Below are positions 1-7,499 of a DNA stretch of 64,000 nucleotides, piece after piece. The number at the start of each line of letters is the position of its first letter. The stretch's first letter is position 1. A program made the position numbers and the translations under genes. Source of the DNA: Amycolatopsis oliviviridis (GTDB lineage Bacteria > Actinomycetota > Actinomycetes > Mycobacteriales > Pseudonocardiaceae); the NCBI RefSeq assembly GCF_014654365.1, contig NZ_BNAY01000004.1, positions 248,001 to 312,000 of the forward strand, given 5' to 3'. The notes below the pieces were generated by a model that made no database searches, was not told the DNA's origin, and saw only the letters and a program-made list of their open reading frames with translations.

Positions 1-1
1 G

Positions 2-670
2 CTCGGCACCGACAGCTTCGGCCGTGACGTGCTCAGCCAGATCATGGTCGGCGCGCGGACGACGCTGTACGTCGGCGTGGTCGCGGTCGGCATCGCGGCG
101 CTGATCGGGACGCCGCTGGGGATCCTCGCCGGGATGTCGTCGCGGTGGCTGGGCGAGTTCGTCATGCGCGTCAACGACCTCGTGCTCGCGTTCCCCGCGT
201 TGCTGCTGGCGATCATGTTCGGTGCGGTGTTCGGGGCGGACACGCTGACCGCGATGGTCGCGATCGGCATCGCGACCATCCCGTCGTTCGCGCGGATCGC
301 GCGTTCGGGGACGCTGCAGGTGATGAGCAGCGAGTTCGTGCTGGCCGCGCGGTCGGCGGGCCGGTCGCGGCTGAACATCGCGGCGCGGCATGTGCTGCCG
401 AACATCTCCGGGCTGCTGATTGTGCAGGCGTCGGTGTCGTTCGCGATCGCCGTGCTCGCGGAAGCGGCGTTGTCGTTCCTCGGCTTCGGCACGCGGCCGC
501 CGACCCCGTCGTGGGGCCGCATGCTGCAGGAATCGCAGGTGTTCCTGACCCTGCATCCGCGGCTCGCGCTCGTGCCCGGCGTCGCGATCGCCATCGCCGT
601 CCTCGGCTTCAACCTGCTCGGCGACGGCCTGCGCGATCGTCTCGATCCCCGATTGGCGGCGCGGCTATGA
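2..670 (+). CDS. Dpp/Opp-type ABC transporter permease (DppC-like), 5' partial
   Basis: Inner-membrane permease subunit of a peptide/nickel-type ABC importer. The frame is already open at the left edge: residues LGTDSFGRDVLSQ are the hallmark that precedes the first conserved membrane segment of DppC/OppC proteins, so the N-terminal cytoplasmic part and first helix lie outside the window. About 222 codons are visible. The cytoplasmic coupling (EAA) loop is seen as AARSAGRSRLNIAARHVLPN, followed by further hydrophobic segments and a LGDGLRDRLDPR tail typical of the family. The stop overlaps the ATG of the ATPase gene (ATGA), so translation is probably coupled. Substrate cannot be told from the permease; the binding protein and DppB-type partner must lie upstream. 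Confidence 0.93.
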   Translation, partial: LGTDSFGRDVLSQIMVGARTTLYVGVVAVGIAALIGTPLGILAGMSSRWLGEFVMRVNDLVLAFPALLLAIMFGAVFGADTLTAMVAIGIATIPSFARIARSGTLQVMSSEFVLAARSAGRSRLNIAARHVLPNISGLLIVQASVSFAIAVLAEAALSFLGFGTRPPTPSWGRMLQESQVFLTLHPRLALVPGVAIAIAVLGFNLLGDGLRDRLDPRLAARL

Positions 671-1413
671 CCCTCGAAGTCCATGGTCTCGGCATTTCCG
701 GGCTGGTCCGCGACGTCTCGTTCGGCATCGCTCGCGGTGAGCGGGTCGGGCTGATCGGCGAGTCCGGCTCCGGGAAGTCGTTGACGGCGTTGTCGATCAT
801 GGGGCTTCTGCCCGAAGAGCTCGCCGCCTCCGGATCGGTGAAACTCGACGGCCGCGAGCTGCTCGGCGCGCCGGAAAAGGAACTGTCGCGGTTGCGGGGC
901 AACGACCTGTCGATGGTGTTCCAGGAACCGATGACCGCGCTGAACCCGGCGATGCGGGTCGGCGCGCAGGTGGCCGAACCGATGCGGATCCACCGCGACG
1001 GCAGGAACCATCGCGCCGCGGCGGAGTCGCTATTGGACTCCGTCGGGTTGCCCGGCACCTTCCGTGCCTATCCGCATCAGCTGTCCGGCGGGCAGCGGCA
1101 GCGCGTCGTCCTCGCGATCGCGCTGGCCAACGACCCGAAACTGCTGATCTGCGACGAGCCGACGACGGCGCTGGACGTCACCGTGCAGGCGCAGATCCTC
1201 GAACTGATCCTCGACGGCATCCGCGAGCGGGAGAGCGCACTGCTGTTCATCACGCACGACCTCGCCGTCGTGGCGTCGGTGTGCGAGCGGGTGCTGGTGA
1301 TGCTGGACGGCGAGATCGTCGAAGCCGGAACCACCCGCGAGGTGCTTACCGCGCCGAAGCACGAGTACACGAAGAAGCTTTTGGCCGCTTCGGATCTGGA
1401 GGCGAGCCGATGA
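667..1413 (+). CDS. Dpp/Opp-type ABC transporter ATP-binding protein (DppD-like)
   Basis: First ATPase of the importer, 248 aa. Visible motifs: Walker A GESGSGKS (residues 31-38), Q-loop VFQEP near 84-88, ABC signature LSGGQRQR (139-146), Walker B LLICDEP (159-165) and the H-loop histidine in ITHDLA (about 197). The ATG at 667 was chosen because it forms an ATGA overlap with the permease stop and leaves a full-length nucleotide-binding domain; the open frame extends further upstream only as a shadow of the permease gene. It is short for the family (usually about 320 aa) because the C-terminal oligopeptide extension with its iron-sulphur cysteines is missing. Works as a heterodimer with the next gene product. 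Confidence 0.95.
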   Translation: MTLEVHGLGISGLVRDVSFGIARGERVGLIGESGSGKSLTALSIMGLLPEELAASGSVKLDGRELLGAPEKELSRLRGNDLSMVFQEPMTALNPAMRVGAQVAEPMRIHRDGRNHRAAAESLLDSVGLPGTFRAYPHQLSGGQRQRVVLAIALANDPKLLICDEPTTALDVTVQAQILELILDGIRERESALLFITHDLAVVASVCERVLVMLDGEIVEAGTTREVLTAPKHEYTKKLLAASDLEASR

Positions 1414-2180
1414 TGATCTCCGTTCGGGACCTCGAACGCCGCTACACCCGACGTGATGTCCATGCCCTGCGCGGAGTCTCGTTCGACGTCGAGGCTGGTC
1501 AGCGCTTCGGGATCGTCGGCGAGTCGGGATCGGGGAAGTCCACTTTGGTCAGATTGCTGGCCGCGCTCGACAAGCCGACCGCGGGCAGCGTCTCGTTCCA
1601 GGGCAAACGCGTCGACACGCTGCCGGAGCGGAAACTCGGCTTCCTGCGGTCGGAACTCCAGATCGTCTTCCAGGATCCGATGGGTTCGCTCGATCCGCGG
1701 ATGCGGGTCCGGGACATCATTTCCGAGCCGTTGGGGCGCCGAGATCCCGCGCGGGTTTCGGAGCTGTTGAAGGCGGTCGGGCTGCCTTCGGATGTCGCAG
1801 GGCGGTATCCGCACCAGTTCTCCGGCGGGCAGCGGCAGCGCATCTCGATCGCGCGGGCGCTCGCGCCGAACCCGAGCGTCCTCATCGCGGACGAACCGGT
1901 GAGCGCGCTCGACGTCTCGGTGCGGAAGCAGATCCTCGACCTGCTCGCGTCGCTGGTCGAGCTGTACTCGCTGACGCTGATCTTCGTCTCGCACGACCTC
2001 GGCGTGGTGCGGCACGTGTGCGACCGGGTCGCGGTGATGCGGCGCGGGGAGATCGTCGAGCTGGGCGACGTCGACCAGGTCTACGACGCGCCGGAGCACG
2101 AATACACCAGGGAATTGCTGGCGGCCGCGCCGAATCTGCGGGCCGAGCTGGCGCGGTTGAGGGGAGGGGACGATGGCTGA
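1410..2180 (+). CDS. Dpp/Opp-type ABC transporter ATP-binding protein (DppF-like)
   Basis: Second ATPase of the importer, 256 aa. Walker A GESGSGKS (37-44), Q-loop VFQDPMGSLDPR (85-96, the typical OppF/DppF form), signature FSGGQRQR (136-143), Walker B VLIADEP (156-162) and H-loop VSHD (192-195). It starts at an ATG overlapping the previous stop by 4 bases; a second in-frame ATG follows directly, so the first residue is uncertain by one codon. The 8-base overlap with the next gene keeps the dehydrogenase in the same transcription unit. As in its partner, the family's C-terminal extension is short. Confidence 0.95.
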   Translation: MMISVRDLERRYTRRDVHALRGVSFDVEAGQRFGIVGESGSGKSTLVRLLAALDKPTAGSVSFQGKRVDTLPERKLGFLRSELQIVFQDPMGSLDPRMRVRDIISEPLGRRDPARVSELLKAVGLPSDVAGRYPHQFSGGQRQRISIARALAPNPSVLIADEPVSALDVSVRKQILDLLASLVELYSLTLIFVSHDLGVVRHVCDRVAVMRRGEIVELGDVDQVYDAPEHEYTRELLAAAPNLRAELARLRGGDDG

Positions 2181-3594
2181 CTACCCAGAGGGGCTGCCGA
2201 TCGGCGATGGCTGGGTGTCCACTGTGGACGTCGAGCCGGTCTTGTTCCCCTACGACGGGAGCGAGATCGGCCGGGCGCCGGTCGGAACGCCGGAGCTGGC
2301 CACGCGGGCGATCGACGAGGCCGTCGCGGTGTTCAAGCAGGTCGCGGCCTTGCCGTCGCGTACTCGGCGTTCGCTGCTGAACGACGTCGCGGCCGCTTTG
2401 GAAGCGCGGCGCTCCGAATTCGAGCAGCTCCTGGTCCTCGAAACCGGAAAACCGCTGGTGGATTGCCGGGTCGAGGTCGCGCGCACGATCGTCACCTGGC
2501 AGGCCGCGGCCGAGGAGGTCTCGCGGCTGCACGGCGAGACCGTGCCGCTCGACCTGCTGCCGTCCGGCGACGGGCTGGTCGGGTTCTGGAAACGCAAGCC
2601 GATCGGGGTCGTCGTCGGCATCGCCGGGTTCAACTATCCGCTGCTGCTGGCATCGCACAAGATCGCGCCCGCCATCGCGGCGGGCTGCCCGGTGGTGGTG
2701 AAACCCGCGCCGCAGACGCCGCTGGCGACGTTGTGGCTGGTGCATCTCGTGCGCTCGCTGACCGACCTGCCCGCGATGGTCCAGCTGGTCACCGGGGACG
2801 CGGCCGTCGGCTCCGCGCTGGTCACGGACCGGCGCGCCGGCGCGGTGTCGTTCACCGGATCCGCGCTGGTCGGGCACCGGATCGCCCGCGACGCGGCGCC
2901 CACGAAGACGTTGCTGGAGCTGGGTTCCAATGCGGCTCTGGTGGTCGCGGAGGACGCGGATCTCGACGCGGCCGCGGACGCCGTGCTGCGCGGCGGGTTC
3001 TACGCGTCCGGGCAGGCCTGCATTTCCGTGCAGCGCGTACTGGTCGTCGATGCCGTCGCCGAGGAATTCACCGAACGGGTGCTCGCGCGGCTGGGCGAGG
3101 TCGTCACCGGTGATCCGCGAGACGAGAAGACGCGAGTCTCGGCGCTGATCGACGCGGCGTCGACAAGGCGCGTTCAGGACTGGGTCGACAAGGCGACTTC
3201 GGCCGGCGCGCGCCTGATCGGAGGCGGTGTCGACGGCACCGTGTGGCGGCCCGCCGTGCTGCTCGACGTGCCCGACGGCGTCGAATGCTGGGACGAGGAG
3301 ATCTTCGGGCCCGTCGTCTGTATCCGCCGGGTGTCCTCTGTGGACGAAGCGTTCGACGCGGTCAACGCCTCGCGCTACGGCCTTCACGCTTCGGTGTTCA
3401 GTACTTCCTTGAAGACCGCGTTCCGCGCGCTCGACGAGCTGGAGGTCGGCGGCGTGGTGGTCAACGAGGTGCCCGGTTTCCGGTCCGACACCATGCCGTA
3501 CGGCGGGGTGAAGGACTCCGGGATCGGGCGGGAAGGGCCGCGGTTCGCGGTCGAGGAACTGACCGTGACGAGGATGGCGGTGCTGCGACCGTGA
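2173..3594 (+). CDS. NAD(P)-dependent aldehyde dehydrogenase family protein
   Basis: Oxidises an aldehyde to the acid with NAD(P); 473 aa, full length for the ALDH superfamily. The oxyanion Asn is in GFNYP (Asn154), the general-base Glu in LLELGSNAA (Glu249) and the nucleophilic Cys in GQACISVQR (Cys283). The ELGSNA/CISVQR variants resemble the lactaldehyde/phosphonoacetaldehyde/succinate-semialdehyde-like branch, but I cannot assign the substrate. It overlaps the transporter ATPase by 8 bases and the SDR by 4, so it belongs to one operon with importer, SDR and amidase. The context suggests it finishes oxidation of an aldehyde released from an imported amide or amine; that is inference. Confidence 0.93.
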   Translation: MADYPEGLPIGDGWVSTVDVEPVLFPYDGSEIGRAPVGTPELATRAIDEAVAVFKQVAALPSRTRRSLLNDVAAALEARRSEFEQLLVLETGKPLVDCRVEVARTIVTWQAAAEEVSRLHGETVPLDLLPSGDGLVGFWKRKPIGVVVGIAGFNYPLLLASHKIAPAIAAGCPVVVKPAPQTPLATLWLVHLVRSLTDLPAMVQLVTGDAAVGSALVTDRRAGAVSFTGSALVGHRIARDAAPTKTLLELGSNAALVVAEDADLDAAADAVLRGGFYASGQACISVQRVLVVDAVAEEFTERVLARLGEVVTGDPRDEKTRVSALIDAASTRRVQDWVDKATSAGARLIGGGVDGTVWRPAVLLDVPDGVECWDEEIFGPVVCIRRVSSVDEAFDAVNASRYGLHASVFSTSLKTAFRALDELEVGGVVVNEVPGFRSDTMPYGGVKDSGIGREGPRFAVEELTVTRMAVLRP

Positions 3595-4349
3595 GTTACG
3601 AGAACCTGTTCCGGCTGGACGGCAAGCGAGCCGTCGTCCTCGGCGGCGGCAGCGGGATCGGCCGCGAATCGGCGAAAGCCCTGGCCGCGCACGGTGCCGA
3701 GGTGATCGTCGCGGACCGCGACGTCGCCGCGGCCAAGGAAACCAGCGCCGGCGAGGCGTACGAGATCGACCTGCTCGAAGAGGGCGCCGCCGCGCGAGCC
3801 GCGGAGGAACTCGGCGAGGTCGACGTGGTCGTGCTGACCGCCGCGACCAACGTGCGCAAACGGCTGCTGGAGTACTCGCGCGAGGAATTCGACCGGGTGA
3901 TCGCGCTGAACCTCGGCGCGACGTTCGAGGTCGTCCGCGCGTTCGGCGCCGGGATGGTCGAGCGCGGGCGGGGGAGCATCGTCGGGTTCTCGTCGATCCG
4001 CGGCACCACCGTCGAGCCGGGACAAGGACCGTACGCGGCGACGAAAGCCGGGCTGGTGCAGCTGTTCCGCACGGCCGCGGCCGAGTTCGGCCCGGCCGGG
4101 GTGCGGGTCAACGCGATCGCGCCCGGCGTCGTCGAGACCCCGCTGACAGCGCAGATCAAAGCGAATCCGGACTGGTACGACGCCTACGCGACCAAGGGCG
4201 CGCTCGGCCGGTGGGCGCGTCCGGACGAACTCGCCGGCGCCGTCGTCTACCTGGCCTCGGACGCGTCGTCGTTCGTGACCGGCTCCGTGCTGGCGGTGGA
4301 CGGCGGCTGGACCGCGGTCGACGGCCGCTTCGAACCGCCCGCGACGTGA
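3591..4349 (+). CDS. Short-chain dehydrogenase/reductase (classical SDR)
   Basis: NAD(P)-dependent oxidoreductase, 252 aa, the usual classical SDR length. The cofactor motif GGGSGIG is at 18-24, the catalytic Ser lies in SSIRG (134/135), and YAATK gives Tyr148 and Lys152. The adenine-ribose region VIVADRD carries an Asp after the second strand, which usually favours NAD over NADP. The C-terminal FVTGSVLAVDGGWT is the typical SDR end. The GTG start at 3591 overlaps the dehydrogenase stop (GTGA), so translation is coupled. The second segment reads VLTAATNV where many SDRs have NNAG, a small departure. Probable alcohol/keto intermediate step of the operon's catabolic route; substrate unknown. 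Confidence 0.93.
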   Translation: MSYENLFRLDGKRAVVLGGGSGIGRESAKALAAHGAEVIVADRDVAAAKETSAGEAYEIDLLEEGAAARAAEELGEVDVVVLTAATNVRKRLLEYSREEFDRVIALNLGATFEVVRAFGAGMVERGRGSIVGFSSIRGTTVEPGQGPYAATKAGLVQLFRTAAAEFGPAGVRVNAIAPGVVETPLTAQIKANPDWYDAYATKGALGRWARPDELAGAVVYLASDASSFVTGSVLAVDGGWTAVDGRFEPPAT

Positions 4350-4360
4350 GGAGCCCTGCC

Positions 4361-5740
4361 GTGCCGGAGTTGCCCGATCTGACCGCCGTCGAACTGGTCG
4401 CGCGATACCGCGCCGGGACGTTGTCGCCGGTCGAGGTCACCGAAGCGGTCCTCGCCCGTGTCGAGGCGCGCGAACCCGAACTGCACGCGCTCTACGCGTA
4501 CGACCCGAGTGGTGCGCGCGAAGACGCGAAGGCGTCCGAAAGCCGTTGGCACGCCGGGGAACCGCTCGGCCCGATCGACGGCGTCCCTATGACGCTCAAG
4601 GAGAACATCGCGACCCGGGGCACCCCGGTCCCGCTCGGCACGGCCGCCACTTCACTGACGCCCGCGTCCGAGGACGCACCGGCGGGCGCTCGCGTGCGCG
4701 AGTCGGGCGGTGTCCTGCTGGGCAAGACGACCATGCCGGACTACGGGATGCTGACGTCCGGGCTGTCGAGCTTCCACACCGCGTCGCGGAATCCGTGGGA
4801 CACCACGCGTACCCCCGGCGGCTCCAGCGCGGGCGCCGGTTCGGCGGCGGCCGCCGGCTACGGCCCGCTGCACGTCGGCACCGACATCGGCGGCTCGATC
4901 CGGCTGCCCGCCGGCTGGTGCGGCCTGGTCGGGTTGAAGCCGAGTTTCGGCCGGGTACCGGTGGATCCGCCGTTCCTCGGCCGCGTCGCCGGGCCGATGA
5001 CGCGGACCGTGGCCGACACCGCGCTGCTGATGAGCGTGCTGTCCGGTGTGGACGGTCGCGACCACCTTTCGCTGCCGCCCTCGTCGCTCGACTGGACCGC
5101 ACTGTCCGGTGAGGTCGAAGGCCTGCGGATCGGGCTGCACCTCGACCCAGGCGTCGGGCTTCCCGTGTTGCCGGAGACGATCGCCGCCGTCACCGAAGCC
5201 GCACGTGTCTTCGAGGCCGCCGGTGCCGTCGTCGAGCCGGTTTCGCCGTTCCTGCGCCGCGAAATGCTCGACGGACTCGACACTTTCTGGCGCGTCCGCG
5301 CCTGGTCGGACATGGCGGCGCTGCCCGAAGACCGCCGCGCGAAGGTGCTGCCGTACATCGCCGACTGGGCCGCCGGCGGCGCCGACGTCAGCGGCGTCGA
5401 CGCTTATCGCGGCTTCGCGCAGATCGACGCCATCGCCGTCGCGACCCTGCGCGAGACCGAACGCTTCGACGTCGTCCTGTCGCCGACCTGCCCGGTCTCG
5501 GCCCCGCCCGCTGACTGGCCCTCGCCGACCAACGACCCGCGCCGCCCGTTCGAGCACATCGCGTTCACCGTGCCGTACAACATGTCCGGCCAGCCCGCGG
5601 TCTCGATCAACTGCGGCTACACGAGCGACGACCAGCCCGTCGGCCTGCAAATCAGCGGGCGCCGCTTCGCCGACCTCGACGTCCTTCGCGTCGCTGCCGC
5701 CTACGAAACCCTTCGCCCCACCCCGCGCCCCTGGCCCTGA
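4361..5740 (+). CDS. Amidase (amidase signature family)
   Basis: Hydrolyses a carboxylic amide to acid and ammonia or amine; 459 aa. The Ser-cisSer-Lys triad is visible: Lys80 in MTLKEN, cis-Ser155/156 in GGSSAG and nucleophile Ser179 in DIGGSIR. The GTG at 4361 follows a GAGGAG Shine-Dalgarno-like run 11 bases after the SDR stop and gives the normal N-terminus (a helix starting LTAVELVARYRAGTLSPVEV). It closes the operon that starts with the ABC importer; the order importer, ALDH, SDR, amidase suggests uptake and stepwise degradation of an amide-containing nutrient. Aryl-acylamidase or indoleacetamide hydrolase-like roles are equally possible. Confidence 0.93.
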   Translation: MPELPDLTAVELVARYRAGTLSPVEVTEAVLARVEAREPELHALYAYDPSGAREDAKASESRWHAGEPLGPIDGVPMTLKENIATRGTPVPLGTAATSLTPASEDAPAGARVRESGGVLLGKTTMPDYGMLTSGLSSFHTASRNPWDTTRTPGGSSAGAGSAAAAGYGPLHVGTDIGGSIRLPAGWCGLVGLKPSFGRVPVDPPFLGRVAGPMTRTVADTALLMSVLSGVDGRDHLSLPPSSLDWTALSGEVEGLRIGLHLDPGVGLPVLPETIAAVTEAARVFEAAGAVVEPVSPFLRREMLDGLDTFWRVRAWSDMAALPEDRRAKVLPYIADWAAGGADVSGVDAYRGFAQIDAIAVATLRETERFDVVLSPTCPVSAPPADWPSPTNDPRRPFEHIAFTVPYNMSGQPAVSINCGYTSDDQPVGLQISGRRFADLDVLRVAAAYETLRPTPRPWP

Positions 5741-5750
5741 CCCCCACCCC

Positions 5751-5817
5751 ACGCATTTAGTCCTCTGGATGCGGTCCTTGTCGTGCGCAAGGACCGCATC
5801 CAGAGGACTAAATGCGT
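5751..5817. repeat. 30-bp perfect inverted repeat (long palindrome)
   Basis: Two 30-base arms (5751-5780 and 5788-5817) are exact reverse complements around a 7-base loop TCGTGCG. It begins 10 bases after the amidase stop. There is no T-run after the stem, so a classical intrinsic terminator is not shown, although a stem this long may still stop or protect the transcript 3' end. It is one of several long palindromes in this window, but its sequence is unrelated to the TGAAAGG-type ones. Confidence 0.9.
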
Positions 5818-5860
5818 CAGCTCGGGTGGCTTTGCCTTGCCGATCGGCAACAGAAAAGAT

Positions 5861-5908
5861 CAAAGCCCCGGTGACATGACCAGTAGGTCAGGGGCCATCC
5901 GGGGCTAT
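5861..5908 (+). ncRNA. Structured RNA-like element upstream of the Abi-like gene (candidate AbiF-type partner RNA)
   Basis: An outer 8-bp stem AGCCCCGG (5864-5871) with CCGGGGCT (5899-5906) encloses a 5-bp hairpin TGACC-AGTA-GGTCA (5877-5890) and an unpaired GGGGCCAT stretch that could pair elsewhere. It lies 34 bases ahead of the GTG of the HEPN/Abi-like gene, on the same strand, preceded by a 14-base palindrome TTGCCGATCGGCAA (5837-5850). AbiF-type HEPN proteins are known to be accompanied by a conserved structured RNA upstream of the gene. That this element is such an RNA is inference from position, compactness and nested stems. A terminator or attenuator for the Abi gene is the main alternative. 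Confidence 0.5.
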
Positions 5909-5940
5909 TCGCCGATCAGTTTAGCAGAGGAGTTCCGAGA

Positions 5941-6648
5941 GTGACCAGCGCCGGAGCGGAGGACTGGATCGAAGCCTGGCTGTCGAAGCCGAGGTTCTCG
6001 GTCTACCTGCAAGCGGCGAACCAGGACCGAGAGCGGGCCGCGCGGTTGTACGAGTGGAACGCGGCCGTGTCCGCGGCGTTCCATCACGACCTGTCCCACC
6101 TGGAAGTGGCCCTGCGCAACGCCTATGACCGGGCACTGGGCAACGCCGTCGCGGCCGGGACGGCACATTGGGTCTTCCAGGCGACGACGATCTTCCCGTC
6201 TCGATGGCGGAAGGCGGCGAACGGTACGCGGTACGACGTCAACGAGACGAGCCGGCGGCTGATGGCCGAAGCCATCAGGAACGCGACCCCGAAGATCAGG
6301 CGTCCGGCTGAATCGACCGCGTCACCTTCGCCCGGGAAGGTGATCGCCGAGCTCAGCTTCGGCTTCTGGCGGTATCTGTCCGCGAGACGTCATCACGACC
6401 CGCTCTGGATTCCTTACCTGCACCTGGCTTTTCGAGCCGGGACCGACCGTCGTGACGTCGACAAGCACGTCGAGCGCTTGCACAGACTGCGCAACCGTGT
6501 CGCTCATCACGAGCCCTTACTCGCTCTCGACGTCCAAGAGCACTGGAAAGACGTGCAGAACCTCGCTGCGCTCATCTCGCCGCGGGTAGCCGGCTACATC
6601 GCGGCCAACAGTTCCTGTGCACGGCTGTTGGCCGCACGTCCGAGCTAG
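5941..6648 (+). CDS. Abi-like HEPN-domain protein (abortive-infection family)
   Basis: 235 aa, all-helical by composition. The C-terminal RLRNRVAHHEPL contains an R(4x)H motif (Arg184, His189), the HEPN ribonuclease active-site signature of Abi_2/AbiD/AbiF-like proteins. The middle GKVIAELSFGFWRYL and LWIPYLHLAF blocks and the N-terminal LSHLEVALRNAYD block are also typical of this family. The GTG start follows a GAGGAG ribosome site about 8 bases upstream. Leu193, next to the active site, is encoded by TTA, a codon that is rare in high-GC actinomycetes and in Streptomyces needs the bldA tRNA; this suggests acquired DNA or tight translational control. The gene converges on the lyase and their stop codons share one CTAG. 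Likely a phage-triggered RNase; not proven. Confidence 0.8.
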   Translation: MTSAGAEDWIEAWLSKPRFSVYLQAANQDRERAARLYEWNAAVSAAFHHDLSHLEVALRNAYDRALGNAVAAGTAHWVFQATTIFPSRWRKAANGTRYDVNETSRRLMAEAIRNATPKIRRPAESTASPSPGKVIAELSFGFWRYLSARRHHDPLWIPYLHLAFRAGTDRRDVDKHVERLHRLRNRVAHHEPLLALDVQEHWKDVQNLAALISPRVAGYIAANSSCARLLAARPS

Positions 6649-7499
6649 CCGGCGATCGCGTCGGCCAGCGCCAGGATCCGCCGCGCGTTCTCCACGTGCA
6701 GGTTCTCGATCATCCGCCCGTCCACGGTCACGACGCCCTGCCCGGCCGCCTGCGCCTCCTCGAACGCCGAGATGATCTTGCGTGACCGCGCGATCTCCTC
6801 CTCCGAAGGTGCGAAGATCCGGTTGCACGGCTCCAACTGGGCCGGGTGGATCAGCGTCTTGCCGTCGAAGCCGAACTGGCGCCCTTGCAGGCATTCCGCC
6901 TCGAAGCCTTCGAGGTCCTTCACGTCGTTGTAGACGCCGTCGAGGATCGCCTTGCCGGTCGCCCGCGCGGCCAGCAGCGCGAGCGAAAGCCCGCCCAGCA
7001 GCGGCGCGCGGCCGGGGACGAACTCGGCGTGCAGTTCCTTCGCCAGGTCGTTCGTGCCCATGACCAGCACGGTCAGCCGCTCGGACGCCGCGGCGATCTC
7101 CTCGGCGTGCAGCATCGCGACCGGGGTTTCGACCATCGCCCAGATCTTCGTGTGGTCCGGCGCGCCGCCGAGTTCCAGCGCGCGCTCGATGTTGTGCACC
7201 TCGGCGGCGGAGTTCACCTTCGGGACCACGACCGCGGCCGGGCCCGCCTGTGCGGCGGCTCGCAGGTCCGCGTCGTGCCATTCGGTGTCGAGGCCGTTCA
7301 CGCGGATGGTCACCTCGCGCGAGCCGTACTCCTTCGACGACGCGGCGGCGCAAACGCGTTCACGTGCGGCTTCCTTCGCGTCGGGCGCGACGGCGTCTTC
7401 GAGGTCGAGGATGAGGCCGTCCGCGTCGAGCGTCTTGGCCTTCTCCAGCGCTCTTTCGTTCGCGCCGGGCATGTAGAGGACGGAACGGCGGGGGTTCAT
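6645..7499 (-). CDS. HpcH/HpaI aldolase / citrate lyase beta-like CoA-ester lyase (CitE family)
   Basis: 284 aa, TIM-barrel lyase cleaving or forming a 3-hydroxyacyl-CoA carbon-carbon bond (citramalyl-, malyl-CoA or similar). N-terminal RSVLYMPGANERALEKA and DGLILDLEDAVAPDAKEAAR are the CitE hallmarks; the acidic pair that binds Mg is in LDLEDAV and in WAMVETPVAM. FGFDGKTLIHPAQLEPCNRIFAPS is the conserved C-terminal block. Its ATG overlaps the TGA of the upstream lyase gene (ATGA), so the two lyases are co-translated. It ends tail-to-tail with the Abi-like gene, both using the palindromic CTAG as stop. Confidence 0.92.
   Translation of the reverse strand: MNPRRSVLYMPGANERALEKAKTLDADGLILDLEDAVAPDAKEAARERVCAAASSKEYGSREVTIRVNGLDTEWHDADLRAAAQAGPAAVVVPKVNSAAEVHNIERALELGGAPDHTKIWAMVETPVAMLHAEEIAAASERLTVLVMGTNDLAKELHAEFVPGRAPLLGGLSLALLAARATGKAILDGVYNDVKDLEGFEAECLQGRQFGFDGKTLIHPAQLEPCNRIFAPSEEEIARSRKIISAFEEAQAAGQGVVTVDGRMIENLHVENARRILALADAIAG

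Noticed and set aside
5861..5908. tRNA-like or plain intrinsic terminator reading of the element before the Abi gene
   Set aside because: No acceptor/anticodon arrangement and no T-run; the amidase already has a strong palindrome after it. The nested stems ahead of an Abi gene fit a partner RNA better, though this is not proven.
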